From positions 4,588,001 to 4,652,000 of the forward strand of contig NZ_CP108458.1 of assembly GCF_036242395.1 (NCBI RefSeq): a stretch of DNA of 64,000 nt, read 5' to 3'. Below the pieces are notes generated by a model that had not been told where the DNA came from, ran no database searches, and saw only the letters and a program-made list of their open reading frames with translations. The position numbers and the translations under genes were made by a program. Below, piece by piece: positions 25,303 through 34,408 of this stretch. The DNA comes from Kitasatospora sp. NBC_01266 (lineage in GTDB: Bacteria > Actinomycetota > Actinomycetes > Streptomycetales > Streptomycetaceae). Position 1 is the stretch's first letter; every line of letters starts with the position of its first letter.

Positions 25303-27675
25303 TTGTCTCTCGTTGACGACGACCGCTTCGTCATGCCCGCGAACACCCAGGACGAGGCGCTCGACGCCGCCGACCTGATCGACACCGACACCACCATCGA
25401 CACCCTGGACGCCATCGAGGCCGAGGGTGACGAGCTGACCGACGCCGATGACGCCATCGAGGCCGACGACGCTGTCGAGGCCGAGCCCACCATCACCTTC
25501 GGCGACCTCGGTCTGCACGACGACGTGGTCCGGGCGCTCGCCAAGCGCGGCGTCACCACCCCGTTCCCGATCCAGGCCGCGACCATCCCGGACGCGCTGG
25601 CCGGCAAGGACGTGCTGGGCCGTGGCCGCACCGGCTCCGGCAAGACCCTGAGCTTCGGCCTGCCGCTGCTCACCCGCCTCGCCGACGGCGAGCGCACCAA
25701 GCCCAAGCACCCGCGCGGCCTGATCCTGGTCCCGACCCGCGAGCTGGCCATGCAGGTCGCCGACGCGCTGGAGCCGTTCGGCTCGGTGCTCGGCCTCAAG
25801 CTCAAGGTGGTCTGCGGCGGCACCTCGATGTCGAACCAGATCTACGCCCTGGAGCGTGGCGTCGACATCCTGGTCGCCACCCCGGGCCGCCTGCGCGACC
25901 TGATCAACCGCGGCACCGCCAAGCTCGCCGACGTCCAGACCGTCGTGCTCGACGAGGCCGACCAGATGGCCGACATGGGCTTCCTGCCCGAGGTCACCGA
26001 GATCCTCGACCAGGTCCCGGCCGGCGGCCAGCGCCTGCTCTTCTCCGCCACCCTGGAGAACGAGATCGACAGCCTGGTCAAGCGCTACCTGAGCAACCCG
26101 GTCACCCACGAGGTCGACGCGGCCCAGGGCGCGGTCACCACCATGAGCCACCACATCCTCGTGGTGAAGCCCAAGGACAAGGCGCCGATCACCAACGCGA
26201 TCGCCGCCCGCAAGGGCCGCACGATCATCTTCGTCCGCACCCAGATGGGTGCCGACCGGGTCGCGGAGCAGCTGATCGAGGCCGGCGTCAAGGCCGACGC
26301 GCTGCACGGCGGCATGACCCAGGGCGCCCGTACCCGGGTGCTGGGCGACTTCAAGGACGGCTACGTCAACGTGGTCGTCGCCACCGACGTGGCGGCCCGC
26401 GGTATCCACGTGGACGGCATCGACCTGGTGCTCAACGTGGACCCGGCCGGTGACCACAAGGACTACCTGCACCGCTCCGGCCGTACCGCTCGCGCGGGCC
26501 GCTCCGGTGCCGTCGTCACCCTGGTGCTGCCGCACCAGCGTCGTGGCGTCTTCCGCCTGATGGAGGACGCGGGCGTCGACGCCTCGCGCCACATCCTGGA
26601 CCACGCCTTCGACGCCGAGGTCGCCAAGATCACCGGCGCCCGCTCGCTGATCGAGGTCCAGGCGGAGAGCGCCTCGGGCATCGCCGGTGCGGCGGAGCGC
26701 GAGGTCGCCGAGATGACCCGCCAGCTGGAGCGCGCGCAGCGCCGGGCGACCGAGCTGCGCGAGGAGGCCGACCGCCTCTCCGCGCGGGCCGCCCGCGAGC
26801 GCGCCGAGCTCGGCATCGAGGACGAGGCTCCGGTGGCCGAGGCCGCCGAGTCGACCGAGGCCGTGGCCGTGGCCGAGCAGCCGGTGCGTGAGGCTCGCGA
26901 GGAGCGCACGCCGGCCTACCGCGAGGCGCGCAACGACCGCCCGTCGTACGGCGACCGTGGTGACCGTGGCGGTTTCGGTGGCGGTCGTGACCGTGATGAC
27001 CGTGGCGGTCGTTCGTTCGGTGGGGACCGTCCGGCGCGTTCGTTCGGTGACCGGGACAACCGTGGTGACCGTGGTGGCTTCGGTGGCGGTCGTGACCGTG
27101 ATGACCGTGGTGGCCGTTCGTTCGGTGGGGACCGTCCGGCGCGTTCGTTCGGTGACCGGGACAACCGTGGTGACCGTGGTGGCTTCGGTGGCGGTCGTGA
27201 CCGTGATGACCGTGGTGGCCGTTCGTTCGGTGGGGACCGTCCGGCGCGTTCGTTCGGTGACCGGGACAACCGTGGTGACCGTGGCGGTTTCGGTGGCGGT
27301 CGTGACCGTGATGACCGTGGTGGCCGTTCGTTCGGTGGGGACCGTCCGGCGCGTTCGTTCGGTGACCGGGACAACCGTGGTGACCGTGGTGGCTTCGGTG
27401 GCGGTCGTGACCGTGATGACCGTGGTGGCCGTTCGTTCGGTGGGGACCGTCCGGCGCGCCCCTTCGGTGACCGCGACAACCGTGGCGGCGGCGCCGGCAG
27501 CAGCACCAGCCGTCCGTTCGCCCGCCGCGACGACCACCGCTCGGGTGGCCGTCCGCAGGGTGGCTCCTCCTTCGGCGACCGCGACCGCGGTGGCTTCGGT
27601 GGCGGCCGTGACCGTGACAACCGTGGCGGCAGCAGCTTCAACGGCGGCGACCGCAAGCCGCGTTGGAAGAGCTGA
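25303..27675 (+). CDS. DEAD-box RNA helicase with RGG-type repeat tail
   Basis: A 790-residue helicase. Acidic N-terminal region (to about 62), then Q-motif (TFGDLGL, FPIQ), Walker A GRTGSGKT (108-115), PTRELA, ATPGR, DEAD, SAT, and C-terminal motor motifs TIIFVRT, ATDVAARGIHV and HRSGRTARAG. From residue 553 the tail consists of five 35-residue Arg/Gly/Asp repeats likely to bind RNA. The start TTG 25303 is chosen because GGAAGG lies 7 nt upstream; ATG 25333 has none. It probably acts in RNA folding or decay, perhaps in the cold. A strong terminator follows. Confidence 0.93.
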   Translation: MSLVDDDRFVMPANTQDEALDAADLIDTDTTIDTLDAIEAEGDELTDADDAIEADDAVEAEPTITFGDLGLHDDVVRALAKRGVTTPFPIQAATIPDALAGKDVLGRGRTGSGKTLSFGLPLLTRLADGERTKPKHPRGLILVPTRELAMQVADALEPFGSVLGLKLKVVCGGTSMSNQIYALERGVDILVATPGRLRDLINRGTAKLADVQTVVLDEADQMADMGFLPEVTEILDQVPAGGQRLLFSATLENEIDSLVKRYLSNPVTHEVDAAQGAVTTMSHHILVVKPKDKAPITNAIAARKGRTIIFVRTQMGADRVAEQLIEAGVKADALHGGMTQGARTRVLGDFKDGYVNVVVATDVAARGIHVDGIDLVLNVDPAGDHKDYLHRSGRTARAGRSGAVVTLVLPHQRRGVFRLMEDAGVDASRHILDHAFDAEVAKITGARSLIEVQAESASGIAGAAEREVAEMTRQLERAQRRATELREEADRLSARAARERAELGIEDEAPVAEAAESTEAVAVAEQPVREAREERTPAYREARNDRPSYGDRGDRGGFGGGRDRDDRGGRSFGGDRPARSFGDRDNRGDRGGFGGGRDRDDRGGRSFGGDRPARSFGDRDNRGDRGGFGGGRDRDDRGGRSFGGDRPARSFGDRDNRGDRGGFGGGRDRDDRGGRSFGGDRPARSFGDRDNRGDRGGFGGGRDRDDRGGRSFGGDRPARPFGDRDNRGGGAGSSTSRPFARRDDHRSGGRPQGGSSFGDRDRGGFGGGRDRDNRGGSSFNGGDRKPRWKS
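26959..27483 (+). repeat. Five 105-bp tandem repeats inside the helicase gene
   Basis: Units start at 26959, 27064, 27169, 27274 and 27379. Each encodes 35 residues with GDRGGFGGGRDRDDRGGR at its start and ends SFGDRDNR. The first four are nearly identical at DNA level; the last diverges near its end (CGCGCCCCTTCGGT). The exact period suggests recent expansion. Confidence 0.95.
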
Positions 27676-27690
27676 CGCAGCCTGATCGCC

Positions 27691-27728
27691 CGGCGGGCCC
27701 GCTCCACTTCGGTGGGGCGGGCCCGCCG
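27691..27728 (+). terminator. Intrinsic terminator of the DEAD-box helicase gene
   Basis: 17-bp stem with one G-U pair (27691-27707/27712-27728), TTCG tetraloop, then CTTTTCT. Confidence 0.9.
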
Positions 27729-27764
27729 CTTTTCTATTCGGTGGTGCGGCGGGCCGCTCATCCC

Positions 27765-27770
27765 TACCGT
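27765..27770 (+). promoter_or_regulatory. Candidate -10 box of the PARG-like gene, leaderless arrangement
   Basis: TACCGT is 8 nt before ATG 27779. The same hexamer precedes several other starts in this window at 7 to 8 nt. Confidence 0.5.
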
Positions 27771-27778
27771 GGGCGGGG

Positions 27779-28657
27779 ATGAGCAGCAGACTGAGCCAAC
27801 TGGCCAAGGAGAACGAAGAGATCGCGGAGCGCGGCGCCTACCTCGGGCCGCGCGGCGCGGTGGTGGCGATCGGGGAGCAGCTGGCGGCGGCGCGGGCCGG
27901 CACCGTCTGCCATCCACCGGAAGGCCCAACTGGCGCACCGTCAGCTGGCCCTGGTGCGCCGGTGCTCGAAGTGACCGCCGAGGGCAGCCTGCAGGCCGCC
28001 GCCCGGCTGGTGCGGGAGAACGGCGGGTCGGCGGCCGGGTCGGTCGGGGTGCTCACTTTCGCCTCCGCGCGCAACCCCGGCGGTGGCTACCTGCGCGGGG
28101 CCCGGGCGCAGGAGGAGGACCTGTGCCGCACCGCGCTGCTCTACCAGTGCCTGCTGGCGGTACCCGACTACTACGCGGCGCACCGGGCCTCGGCCGACCT
28201 GCGGTACAGCCACCGGGTGATCTTCTCGCCCGCCGTGCCGGTGATCCGCGACGAGCACGGCGAGCTGCTCGCGCGGCCGTACCCCGTCTCGTTCCTCACC
28301 TCGGCCGCGCCGAACGCCGGACAGCTCGCGCTGCGCGGCGAGTTGCGCGGTGAGTTGCGCGACCAGGATGGCGAGTTGCGGGTGTTGCTGGCGGAGCGGG
28401 CCGGCCGGGTGCTGGCGGTGGCGGCGCGGCACGGGGTGCGGCAGCTGGTGCTGGGTGCGTGGGGGTGCGGGGTGTTCCGCAACGATCCGGCGCAGGTCGC
28501 GGGGGCGTTCGAGGTGGCGCTGGCCTCGTCCGGGGGCGCCTTCGAGCGGGTGGTCTTCGCGGTCCGGGACCGTGCGAAGGTCTCGGCCAACCGGGCGGCC
28601 TTCGAGGCGCGGTTCGGGCTTTCGCTCAGTGGCCGGGGAGGTTGCCGCCCAGCGTGA
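27779..28657 (+). CDS. TIGR02452 family, bacterial-type poly(ADP-ribose) glycohydrolase-like macrodomain
   Basis: A 292-residue protein with the PARG signature: VLTFASARNPGGGYLRGARA (GGG at 101-103) followed by QEEDLCR (111-113). The Gln-Glu-Glu triad is the catalytic loop that cleaves ribose-ribose bonds in ADP-ribose polymers. The N-terminal cap and the C-terminal LVLGAWGCGVFRNDP segment are typical of TIGR02452. Its 3' end overlaps the convergent DUF3592 gene by 32 bp. No ADP-ribosyltransferase is nearby. Confidence 0.88.
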   Translation: MSSRLSQLAKENEEIAERGAYLGPRGAVVAIGEQLAAARAGTVCHPPEGPTGAPSAGPGAPVLEVTAEGSLQAAARLVRENGGSAAGSVGVLTFASARNPGGGYLRGARAQEEDLCRTALLYQCLLAVPDYYAAHRASADLRYSHRVIFSPAVPVIRDEHGELLARPYPVSFLTSAAPNAGQLALRGELRGELRDQDGELRVLLAERAGRVLAVAARHGVRQLVLGAWGCGVFRNDPAQVAGAFEVALASSGGAFERVVFAVRDRAKVSANRAAFEARFGLSLSGRGGCRPA

Positions 28658-29501
28658 CCAGCCCCCCGCAGCAGGCGAGGGCCGCGACCAGCCCGACACC
28701 GATGATGCCGACCGCCTGCCCCCGCTCGGCGAACGTCTGCCGGACCGGGGCGTCGAGGCCGAAGAGCAGTGGGTTCTCCGGGAGATGGCGCACCGGCAGC
28801 GGCGCGCCGTCCACCGGATAGCTCTCGCGGCTGTGGGTGTGCAGGTCGACCCCGATCACCTGTTCGCCGTCGGCCGCGGTGAAGCTGAGCACCGGGTGGT
28901 AGCGGTGCGCGTTGTCGCCGCCGCCGTCCACCACCAGGGTGCCGACGATCCGCCCGTGGCCGACGATCCCCTTCTCGCGCAGCAGGGTGGACCGTTCGCG
29001 CCGGCCGGCCCGCCGGGTCAGCACGGTGGCCGTGGCCAGCGCCAGGCCGGAGGCGGCGAGCACGCCGCTGGTCGCGATCGCGTCCGGGTCGGTCCAGCGG
29101 GTCAGCACCAGCGCGACCGAGCCCAGTGTCATCACCAGCAGGCTGGTCAGTGCCACGTCGAACACGCTGGTCTGCGGCCCGATCTGGAACCGGTCCGGCG
29201 CGTCGGGCAGATACCGCACCGCGATCGGCTGCCCCGGCCAGCCGGCCAGCGGCACCCGCCCGCAGGACGGGGACCCGATCACCTCACGCTCCGAGGCGGG
29301 ATCGGTGAACCGCACCACCAGCAGCAGCGGGGCGGCGCCCTGCCGCTCCGGGACCAGCACCTCGGTGACCGTGCCCTGGACCTCGGTGCCGTGCCGGGCG
29401 AACCTGGCCAGCCCCAGCGCGATCGCGGGCACGCCCAGCACGAGCAGTGCCAGGCCGCTCCACCAACAGCCCATCAGTACCTCGTGCTCGCACCGGCTCA
29501 T
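28626..29501 (-). CDS. DUF3592 domain membrane protein
   Basis: A 291-residue protein with four hydrophobic segments (WWSGLALLVLGVPAIALGL near the start, two in the middle, VGIIGVGLVAALACCGGLV at the end). Two soluble parts repeat the DUF3592 pattern, with VRYLPDAPDRFQIG and VRHLPENPLLFGLD as matching ends, so the protein has an internal duplication. Function unknown. ATG 29501 follows AGGGGGAC; the frame reaches 29519. Its last codons overlap the convergent PARG-like gene. Confidence 0.75.
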   Translation of the reverse strand: MSRCEHEVLMGCWWSGLALLVLGVPAIALGLARFARHGTEVQGTVTEVLVPERQGAAPLLLVVRFTDPASEREVIGSPSCGRVPLAGWPGQPIAVRYLPDAPDRFQIGPQTSVFDVALTSLLVMTLGSVALVLTRWTDPDAIATSGVLAASGLALATATVLTRRAGRRERSTLLREKGIVGHGRIVGTLVVDGGGDNAHRYHPVLSFTAADGEQVIGVDLHTHSRESYPVDGAPLPVRHLPENPLLFGLDAPVRQTFAERGQAVGIIGVGLVAALACCGGLVTLGGNLPGH

Positions 29502-29707
29502 CGCCGTCCCCCTGTCCACCGACGCCCAGCCCCGACGCGACGCCCGACCGGCTCCCCGCCCCCGACCGCGACCGCGTGTGACGCCGTCCGGCCTCCTGGG
29601 TAGCCACTCCGATCCTGCCCCGTTCGCGCCCCGCTGTCACCAAGGCGTGCCGACGGACACCGGGCCGACACACAACTCGGCCACCGCGCCCTGCCGGCCG
29701 CCACCGA

Positions 29708-30019
29708 TCAGCTCTCGCGGGCCGCACCCCGCTCCGCGACCGCCGACGCCACGGCCACCACGCCGGTCACCGCCAACACCGCCGGCCACGCCCCGATCCG
29801 CTTCGCCAGCGGATGCGACCCCCCGAACGCGCCCAGATACAGCCCCGTCAGCGCCACCGCCGGCCCCGCCCCCACCGTCCGCCGCCACCGGTACGCCGCC
29901 CCGGCCCCGGCGGCGGCCAGCACGGCGCCCCCGAGCCGACGGTTCCCGGTCCAGCGGGCGGTGCCGTAGCCGCCCACGAGGCCGGCGGCGGCGATCAGGG
30001 TGGTGGTGGGGTTCTCCAT
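29708..30019 (-). CDS. Small hypothetical membrane protein
   Basis: A 103-residue protein with three to four short Ala/Gly-rich hydrophobic segments (LIAAAGLVGGYG, GGAVLAAAGAGAAY, AVALTGLYLGAFGG, AVLAVTGVVAVASAVA). No domain is recognised. ATG 30019 has AAGGAGA 8 nt upstream, which supports a real gene despite the low complexity. Confidence 0.6.
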   Translation of the reverse strand: MENPTTTLIAAAGLVGGYGTARWTGNRRLGGAVLAAAGAGAAYRWRRTVGAGPAVALTGLYLGAFGGSHPLAKRIGAWPAVLAVTGVVAVASAVAERGAARES

Positions 30020-30214
30020 GGTGTGCGTCTCCTTGGGAGGGGATTGTTCGGATGCCTGAGCATCGTACGAATCCGTCCGGTGCGGGCGGGGCTGTTGCCC
30101 TGGTGCGCGCGTTCGGTCGTGGATCATGGACACGCCCGGCAGGGACGCCAAAATCGGGTGCGCCGCTCCGCTGTCCGGCGGGAGACTGCCGGGCAGCGGA
30201 GAGGGGTGGACGTG

Positions 30215-30874
30215 ATGCGGGTGTTGTTGTCCGGGGTCGTGGGGTCGACGGCGTACGGGTTGGCGCGGGACGGGTCGGATGTGGATCGGCTCGGGGTGTT
30301 CGCGGTGGACACGGCGGAGTTGCACGGGTTGCGGCGGCCGGTGGAGTCGGTGGTGGACACGGCGCCGGACCGGACCTGGCACGAGGCGGCGAAATGGTGC
30401 CGACTGGCGCTGGTGTGCAATCCGACGGTGTCCGAACTGGTTTGGCTGTCGCCGGAGTTGTACGAGGAGCGGACCGCGCTGGGGGAGGAGCTGATCGGGC
30501 TGCGGGAGCGGTTTCTCAGTGCGCGGGCGGTGCGGTCGGCGTATCTCGGGTACGCGGGACAGCAGTTGCGCAAGCTGCGGACCCGGGAGGCCGGGTCGCG
30601 GGCCGCCAAGCCCGCGCGGCACCTGGTGCGGCTTCTCGAGCAGGCGGTCGGCCTGCACGAGACCGGTGAGCTGCGGGTCCGGCTCGCCGATCCGGAGCGG
30701 GTGCGCGAGTTGGGCGAGCGGATCGCGCGGTGCCCGGAGGTCGCGGAGCCGCTGCTGGCCCGGGCCGAGCAGCGGCTGGACCGGCCCGGCGTGCTGCCGG
30801 AGGCGCCGGACGAGGCGCCGGTGGAGGACTGGCTGCGCCGGGTGCGGCTGGCGCACCTCGCGGTGGCCGGGTGA
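30215..30874 (+). CDS. RlaP-like predicted nucleotidyltransferase
   Basis: A 219-residue protein of the polymerase-beta-like fold. VGSTAYGLARDGSDVDRLGV holds the G-S...D-x-D signature of the RlaP/YcgL-type nucleotidyltransferases (PF10127), and the C-terminal half is helical (RSAYLGYAGQQLRKL, RHLVRLLEQAVGL). Relatives sit beside RNA ligases in RNA repair operons, but no ligase is seen here. ATG 30215 has GAGAGGGG 8 nt upstream. The nucleotide and target are unknown. Confidence 0.75.
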   Translation: MRVLLSGVVGSTAYGLARDGSDVDRLGVFAVDTAELHGLRRPVESVVDTAPDRTWHEAAKWCRLALVCNPTVSELVWLSPELYEERTALGEELIGLRERFLSARAVRSAYLGYAGQQLRKLRTREAGSRAAKPARHLVRLLEQAVGLHETGELRVRLADPERVRELGERIARCPEVAEPLLARAEQRLDRPGVLPEAPDEAPVEDWLRRVRLAHLAVAG

Positions 30875-30962
30875 GGCGGGCGGGACGCGCGGGTGGGTAA
30901 TGCACTGGCCGGGGTGCGGGGATCACCCGGTACGATCGTCACGGCAGATCCACTGTCGTCGC

Positions 30963-31035
30963 GGGGCGCTAGCTCAATTGGCAGAGCTGCGGACTTTTAA
31001 TCCGTAGGTTCAGGGTTCGAGCCCCTGGCGCCCCA
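30963..31035 (+). tRNA. tRNA-Lys (anticodon TTT)
   Basis: 73-nt cloverleaf: acceptor GGGGCGC/GCGCCCC, anticodon loop CTTTTAA, T loop TTCGAGC. CCA not encoded. Confidence 0.97.
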
Positions 31036-31041
31036 CCCCGC

Positions 31042-31077
31042 AAGGCCAGGTCGGACGAGGTCCGACCTGGCCTTTTT
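31042..31077 (+). terminator. Intrinsic terminator of tRNA-Lys
   Basis: Perfect 15-bp stem 31042-31056/31060-31074 with a GAG loop, ending in a T-run (31073-31077). Confidence 0.93.
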
Positions 31078-31263
31078 CCGTGCCGGAGTCGCTGAGCGGC
31101 GGGCGGTCCGCCGGGCGGCGGTCCGGGGCTGGGTGTCGGGGTGGCTGCGGGTGCGCCGGATGCCCGAAAGAGCGGTGATCTGTCGGTACCCGGAGGATCG
31201 GCGCAGCCGGTAGGTTGACCAGCCGTCAGATCTTCCCCGGCGACCCCAGATCGGAAGATCCCG

Positions 31264-33321
31264 TTGAGTGGATGGCACACGGAACTCGGCAGCCGCACTG
31301 AGCTGGGCAGCATCGCGGACCTCGGCGGGGTGAGGAAGGTCCGCGGTGCGACGGAGGTCTGCATCGTCGGTGTCGGGCCCCGGGGGCTCTCGGTGCTGGA
31401 GCGGATCTGCGCGAACGGGCGGGCCGGGCTGGGGGCGGGCCGGGTGATCGTCCATCTGGTCGACCCGGCGGCGCCGGGGCCTGGCCGGGTCTGGCGGACC
31501 GGGCAGTCCCGGCATCTGCTGATGAACACGGTGGCTTCCCAGGTCACCGTCTTCACCGATCGCAGCGTCGAGTTGGCCGGGCCGGTGGAGGAGGGGCCGA
31601 GCCTCTACGAGTGGGCCGGTTCGCTGGCTCAGGCATCGGCCGGGCGGTACGACGAGGAGACGCTCGCCGAGGCCCGCGCGCTCGGTCCGGACTCCTATCC
31701 CACCCGCGCCTTCTACGGCCACTATCTGAGCTGGGCGTTCGCCCGGATCGTGGCCGGCGCGCCCGCGGCGGTCAGTGTGCGCACCCACCGGGCGCGGGCG
31801 GTCGCGCTGGACGACGACTACGACGCGGGGGACCGGGCCCAGCGGCTGCTGCTGGACGACGGCAGCGTGCTGGCCCCGCTGGCCGCCGTGGTGCTGGCCC
31901 AGGGGCACCTGCCGTGCCGGGCCACCCGTGAGGAGGAGCGGCTGGCGCAGTTCGCCGCCGAGCACGGCCTGACCTATGTCGAGCCGGCCAACCCGGCGGA
32001 CCTGGACCTCGACCAGGACCTGTCGGCGATCGGGCCCGGTGAGCCGGTGCTGCTGCGCGGGCTCGGGCTCAACTTCTTCGATCACCTGGCCCGGTTCACG
32101 CTCGGCCGCGGTGGCCGCTTCGACCGGGTGGCCGGGCAGCTGGTCTACCGGCCGTCGGGGCGCGAGCCGCAGCTCTTCGCCGGGTCCCGGCGTGGCGTGC
32201 CCTACCACGCGCGCGGCGACAACGAGAAGGGCCCGCACGGGCGTTACCAGCCGAGGCTGCTCACCGTGGAGCTGATAGCCCGGCTGCGCAGGCGGGCCGG
32301 GCCGCTCGGCTGGGTGCACTTCGACGCGGACCTCTGGCCGCTGATCGCCAAGGAGGTGCAGGGCGTCTACTACGCGGCCCTGCTGGCCCAGCGCGGCGAG
32401 TGCGACGAGGGCTTTCTGGAGCGGTATCTGACGGTCGATCAACCAGCGCAAGAGGCGGCGTTACTGGCGGGCTTCGGCATCGCCGAGGCCGAGCGCTGGG
32501 ACTGGGCGAAGCTCTCCCGGCCTTACGGAGAGCGGGAGTTCGCCGACCTCGCGGAGTACCGCGCGTGGCTGCTCGACTACCTGCGCGCGGATCTGCGCGA
32601 GGCCCGCCGGGGCAATGTCAGCGGCCCGCTCAAGGCGGCCCTGGACGTGCTGCGCGACCTGCGCAACGAGATCCGGCTCGCGGTGGACCACGGCGGGATC
32701 GAAGGGCACTCCTACCGGGACGAGTTGAGCGGCTGGTACACGCCGCTGAACGCCTTCCTGTCGATCGGACCGCCGCCCTCGCGGATCGAGGAGCTGATCG
32801 CGCTGATCGAGGCGGGGGTGGTCGAACTCACCGGCCCCGGACTGCGGGTGACGCCCGCGCCGGACGGTTCGGGGTTCCTGGCCGGCTCCAGCAGGATCGG
32901 CGGCCGCGCGGTGCGGACCCGGGTGCTGATCGAGGCCCGGCTGCCGGAACCCGACCTGCTGCGCACCACCGACCCGTTGCTGCGCCACCTGCTGAGCACC
33001 GGGCAGTGCCGGCCGTACCGGCTGGACTGCGCGCGCGGGCCGCAGTACGAGACGGGCGGGCTCGCGGTCACCGGGCGTCCGTACCACCTGGTCGACGCGG
33101 CGGGGCGGGCCCATCCCCGGCGGTTCGCGTTCGGGGTGCCGACCGAGGCGGTGCACTGGGTGACGGCGGCCGGGATCCGCCCGGGGGTGGGCTCGGTGAT
33201 CCTGGCCGACTCCGACGCGATCGCCCGCGCGGTGCTGGCGCTGGCCCCCGGGCCGCTCGCCGGGGCGGTGCGGCCCGGGGCGAGCGGTGCGCGGGGCTCG
33301 CTCGCCGACGTCAGCGCCTGA
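31264..33321 (+). CDS. FAD/NAD(P)-binding protein (NAD_binding_9 type)
   Basis: A 685-residue flavoprotein. The N-terminal Rossmann motif is VCIVGVGPRGLSVLERI; SRHLLMNTVASQVTVFTD and PTRAFYGHYLSWAF are typical of the NAD_binding_9 family. A middle segment GLGLNFFDHLARFTLGRGG and a late HPRRFAFGVPTEAVHWVTA are also family features. The reaction is unknown; relatives are often fused or linked to secondary metabolism. TTG 31264 is preceded by GGAAG, but GTG 31330 is a reasonable alternative. It stands alone after tRNA-Lys. Confidence 0.75.
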   Translation: MSGWHTELGSRTELGSIADLGGVRKVRGATEVCIVGVGPRGLSVLERICANGRAGLGAGRVIVHLVDPAAPGPGRVWRTGQSRHLLMNTVASQVTVFTDRSVELAGPVEEGPSLYEWAGSLAQASAGRYDEETLAEARALGPDSYPTRAFYGHYLSWAFARIVAGAPAAVSVRTHRARAVALDDDYDAGDRAQRLLLDDGSVLAPLAAVVLAQGHLPCRATREEERLAQFAAEHGLTYVEPANPADLDLDQDLSAIGPGEPVLLRGLGLNFFDHLARFTLGRGGRFDRVAGQLVYRPSGREPQLFAGSRRGVPYHARGDNEKGPHGRYQPRLLTVELIARLRRRAGPLGWVHFDADLWPLIAKEVQGVYYAALLAQRGECDEGFLERYLTVDQPAQEAALLAGFGIAEAERWDWAKLSRPYGEREFADLAEYRAWLLDYLRADLREARRGNVSGPLKAALDVLRDLRNEIRLAVDHGGIEGHSYRDELSGWYTPLNAFLSIGPPPSRIEELIALIEAGVVELTGPGLRVTPAPDGSGFLAGSSRIGGRAVRTRVLIEARLPEPDLLRTTDPLLRHLLSTGQCRPYRLDCARGPQYETGGLAVTGRPYHLVDAAGRAHPRRFAFGVPTEAVHWVTAAGIRPGVGSVILADSDAIARAVLALAPGPLAGAVRPGASGARGSLADVSA

Positions 33322-33346
33322 CCCGGTGGCGCCGTCCGGACCCGGC

Positions 33347-34408
33347 TCAGGCCAGCCCCAGTTCCTCCGCCGCGGCGAGCGGTGCGAAGTGCCGTGCCAC
33401 CTCGGCCGGTTCCACCTCGGCCAGGGTGGCCGGCGACCAGCGCGGGTTGCGGTCCTTGTCGACCACCTGGGCCCGGATCCCCTCGACGAAGTCCGGCGAA
33501 CTCAGGCCGGCCAGCGAGACCCGGTACTCCTGGTCCAACGCGGCTTCCAGTGACGGCAGTTCGCGGGCCCGGCGGAGTGCGGCCAGGGTTACCGTGAGCG
33601 CGGTCGGTGACTTGGCACCGATCAGCTCGGCGGCCTCCTTGGCCTCCGGCAGCCCGCAGGCCAGCAGCCGCGCCACGATCTGCGCGACGGAGTCGGCCGC
33701 GTAGCACTCGTCGATCCAGGCCCGCTGCTCGGCCAGCGGGGACGGCCCGGCGTCGGTGGCGAACCGCCGTACCGCTTCGACCGGTTCGAGCTCGGCCAGG
33801 GCCTCGGTGAAGTCCGCGAGCCGCTCGACGGGCACGAAGTGGTCGGCGAAGCCGCAGTACAGCGCGTCCGGGCCGGTCAGCTGCCCGGCGGTGAGTGCCA
33901 GGTGGGTGCCCAGCTCGCCGGGGGCGTGTGCGAGCAGCCAACTGCCGCCGACATCCGGCACGAAGCCGATGGTGGTCTCCGGCATGCCCACGGCCGAGCG
34001 CTCGGTGACCACCCGCACCGAGCCGTGCGCGGAGACCCCGACCCCGCCGCCCAGCACCAGGCCGTCCATCACGGCCACGTACGGCTTGGGGTAGCGGGCG
34101 ATGAGGTGGTTCAGCCGGTACTCGGCGCGGAAGAAGGCGCGGGCGGCCGCGCCACCGAGCTTGGCGTCGTCGTGGAAGAAGCGGATGTCCCCGCCCGCGC
34201 ACAGGCCGCGCTCGCCCGCACCGGTGATCACCACGGCGGCCACCGCGGGGTCGGTGGCCCAGGTGGTGAGCTGCTCGTGCAGCGCGGTGATCATCGGGTG
34301 GTTGAGCGCGTTGATCGCGCGGGGGCGGTTGAGGGTGAGCCGGCCGATCCGGCCGTCCGTCCGGGCCAGCACCAGCGGCTCGGCGGGTGCGGCGGGTTGC
34401 GTGGTCAT
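33347..34408 (-). CDS. Enoyl-CoA hydratase/isomerase family, likely 3-hydroxyisobutyryl-CoA hydrolase
   Basis: A 353-residue crotonase-fold enzyme. LTLNRPRAINALNHPM, GERGLCAGGDIRFFHDDA (oxyanion-hole glycine) and GLVLGGGVGVSAHG define the fold; AVGMPETTIGFVPDVGG holds the acid residues of the hydrolase subgroup, and the longer C-terminal part fits that subgroup. The hydrolase acts in valine breakdown, releasing 3-hydroxyisobutyrate. ATG 34408 has AAGGAG 9 nt upstream. It is convergent with the flavoprotein gene. Confidence 0.82.
   Translation of the reverse strand: MTTQPAAPAEPLVLARTDGRIGRLTLNRPRAINALNHPMITALHEQLTTWATDPAVAAVVITGAGERGLCAGGDIRFFHDDAKLGGAAARAFFRAEYRLNHLIARYPKPYVAVMDGLVLGGGVGVSAHGSVRVVTERSAVGMPETTIGFVPDVGGSWLLAHAPGELGTHLALTAGQLTGPDALYCGFADHFVPVERLADFTEALAELEPVEAVRRFATDAGPSPLAEQRAWIDECYAADSVAQIVARLLACGLPEAKEAAELIGAKSPTALTVTLAALRRARELPSLEAALDQEYRVSLAGLSSPDFVEGIRAQVVDKDRNPRWSPATLAEVEPAEVARHFAPLAAAEELGLA

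Noticed and set aside
26959..27483. Direct repeats considered as a CRISPR array
   Set aside because: There are no unique spacers; the repeats are contiguous and in frame with the helicase.
25147..27807. 886-codon minus-strand frame with Thr/Val repeats opposite the DEAD-box gene
   Set aside because: The TVTTVVPVTER-type repeats simply mirror the 105-bp repeats of the real gene.
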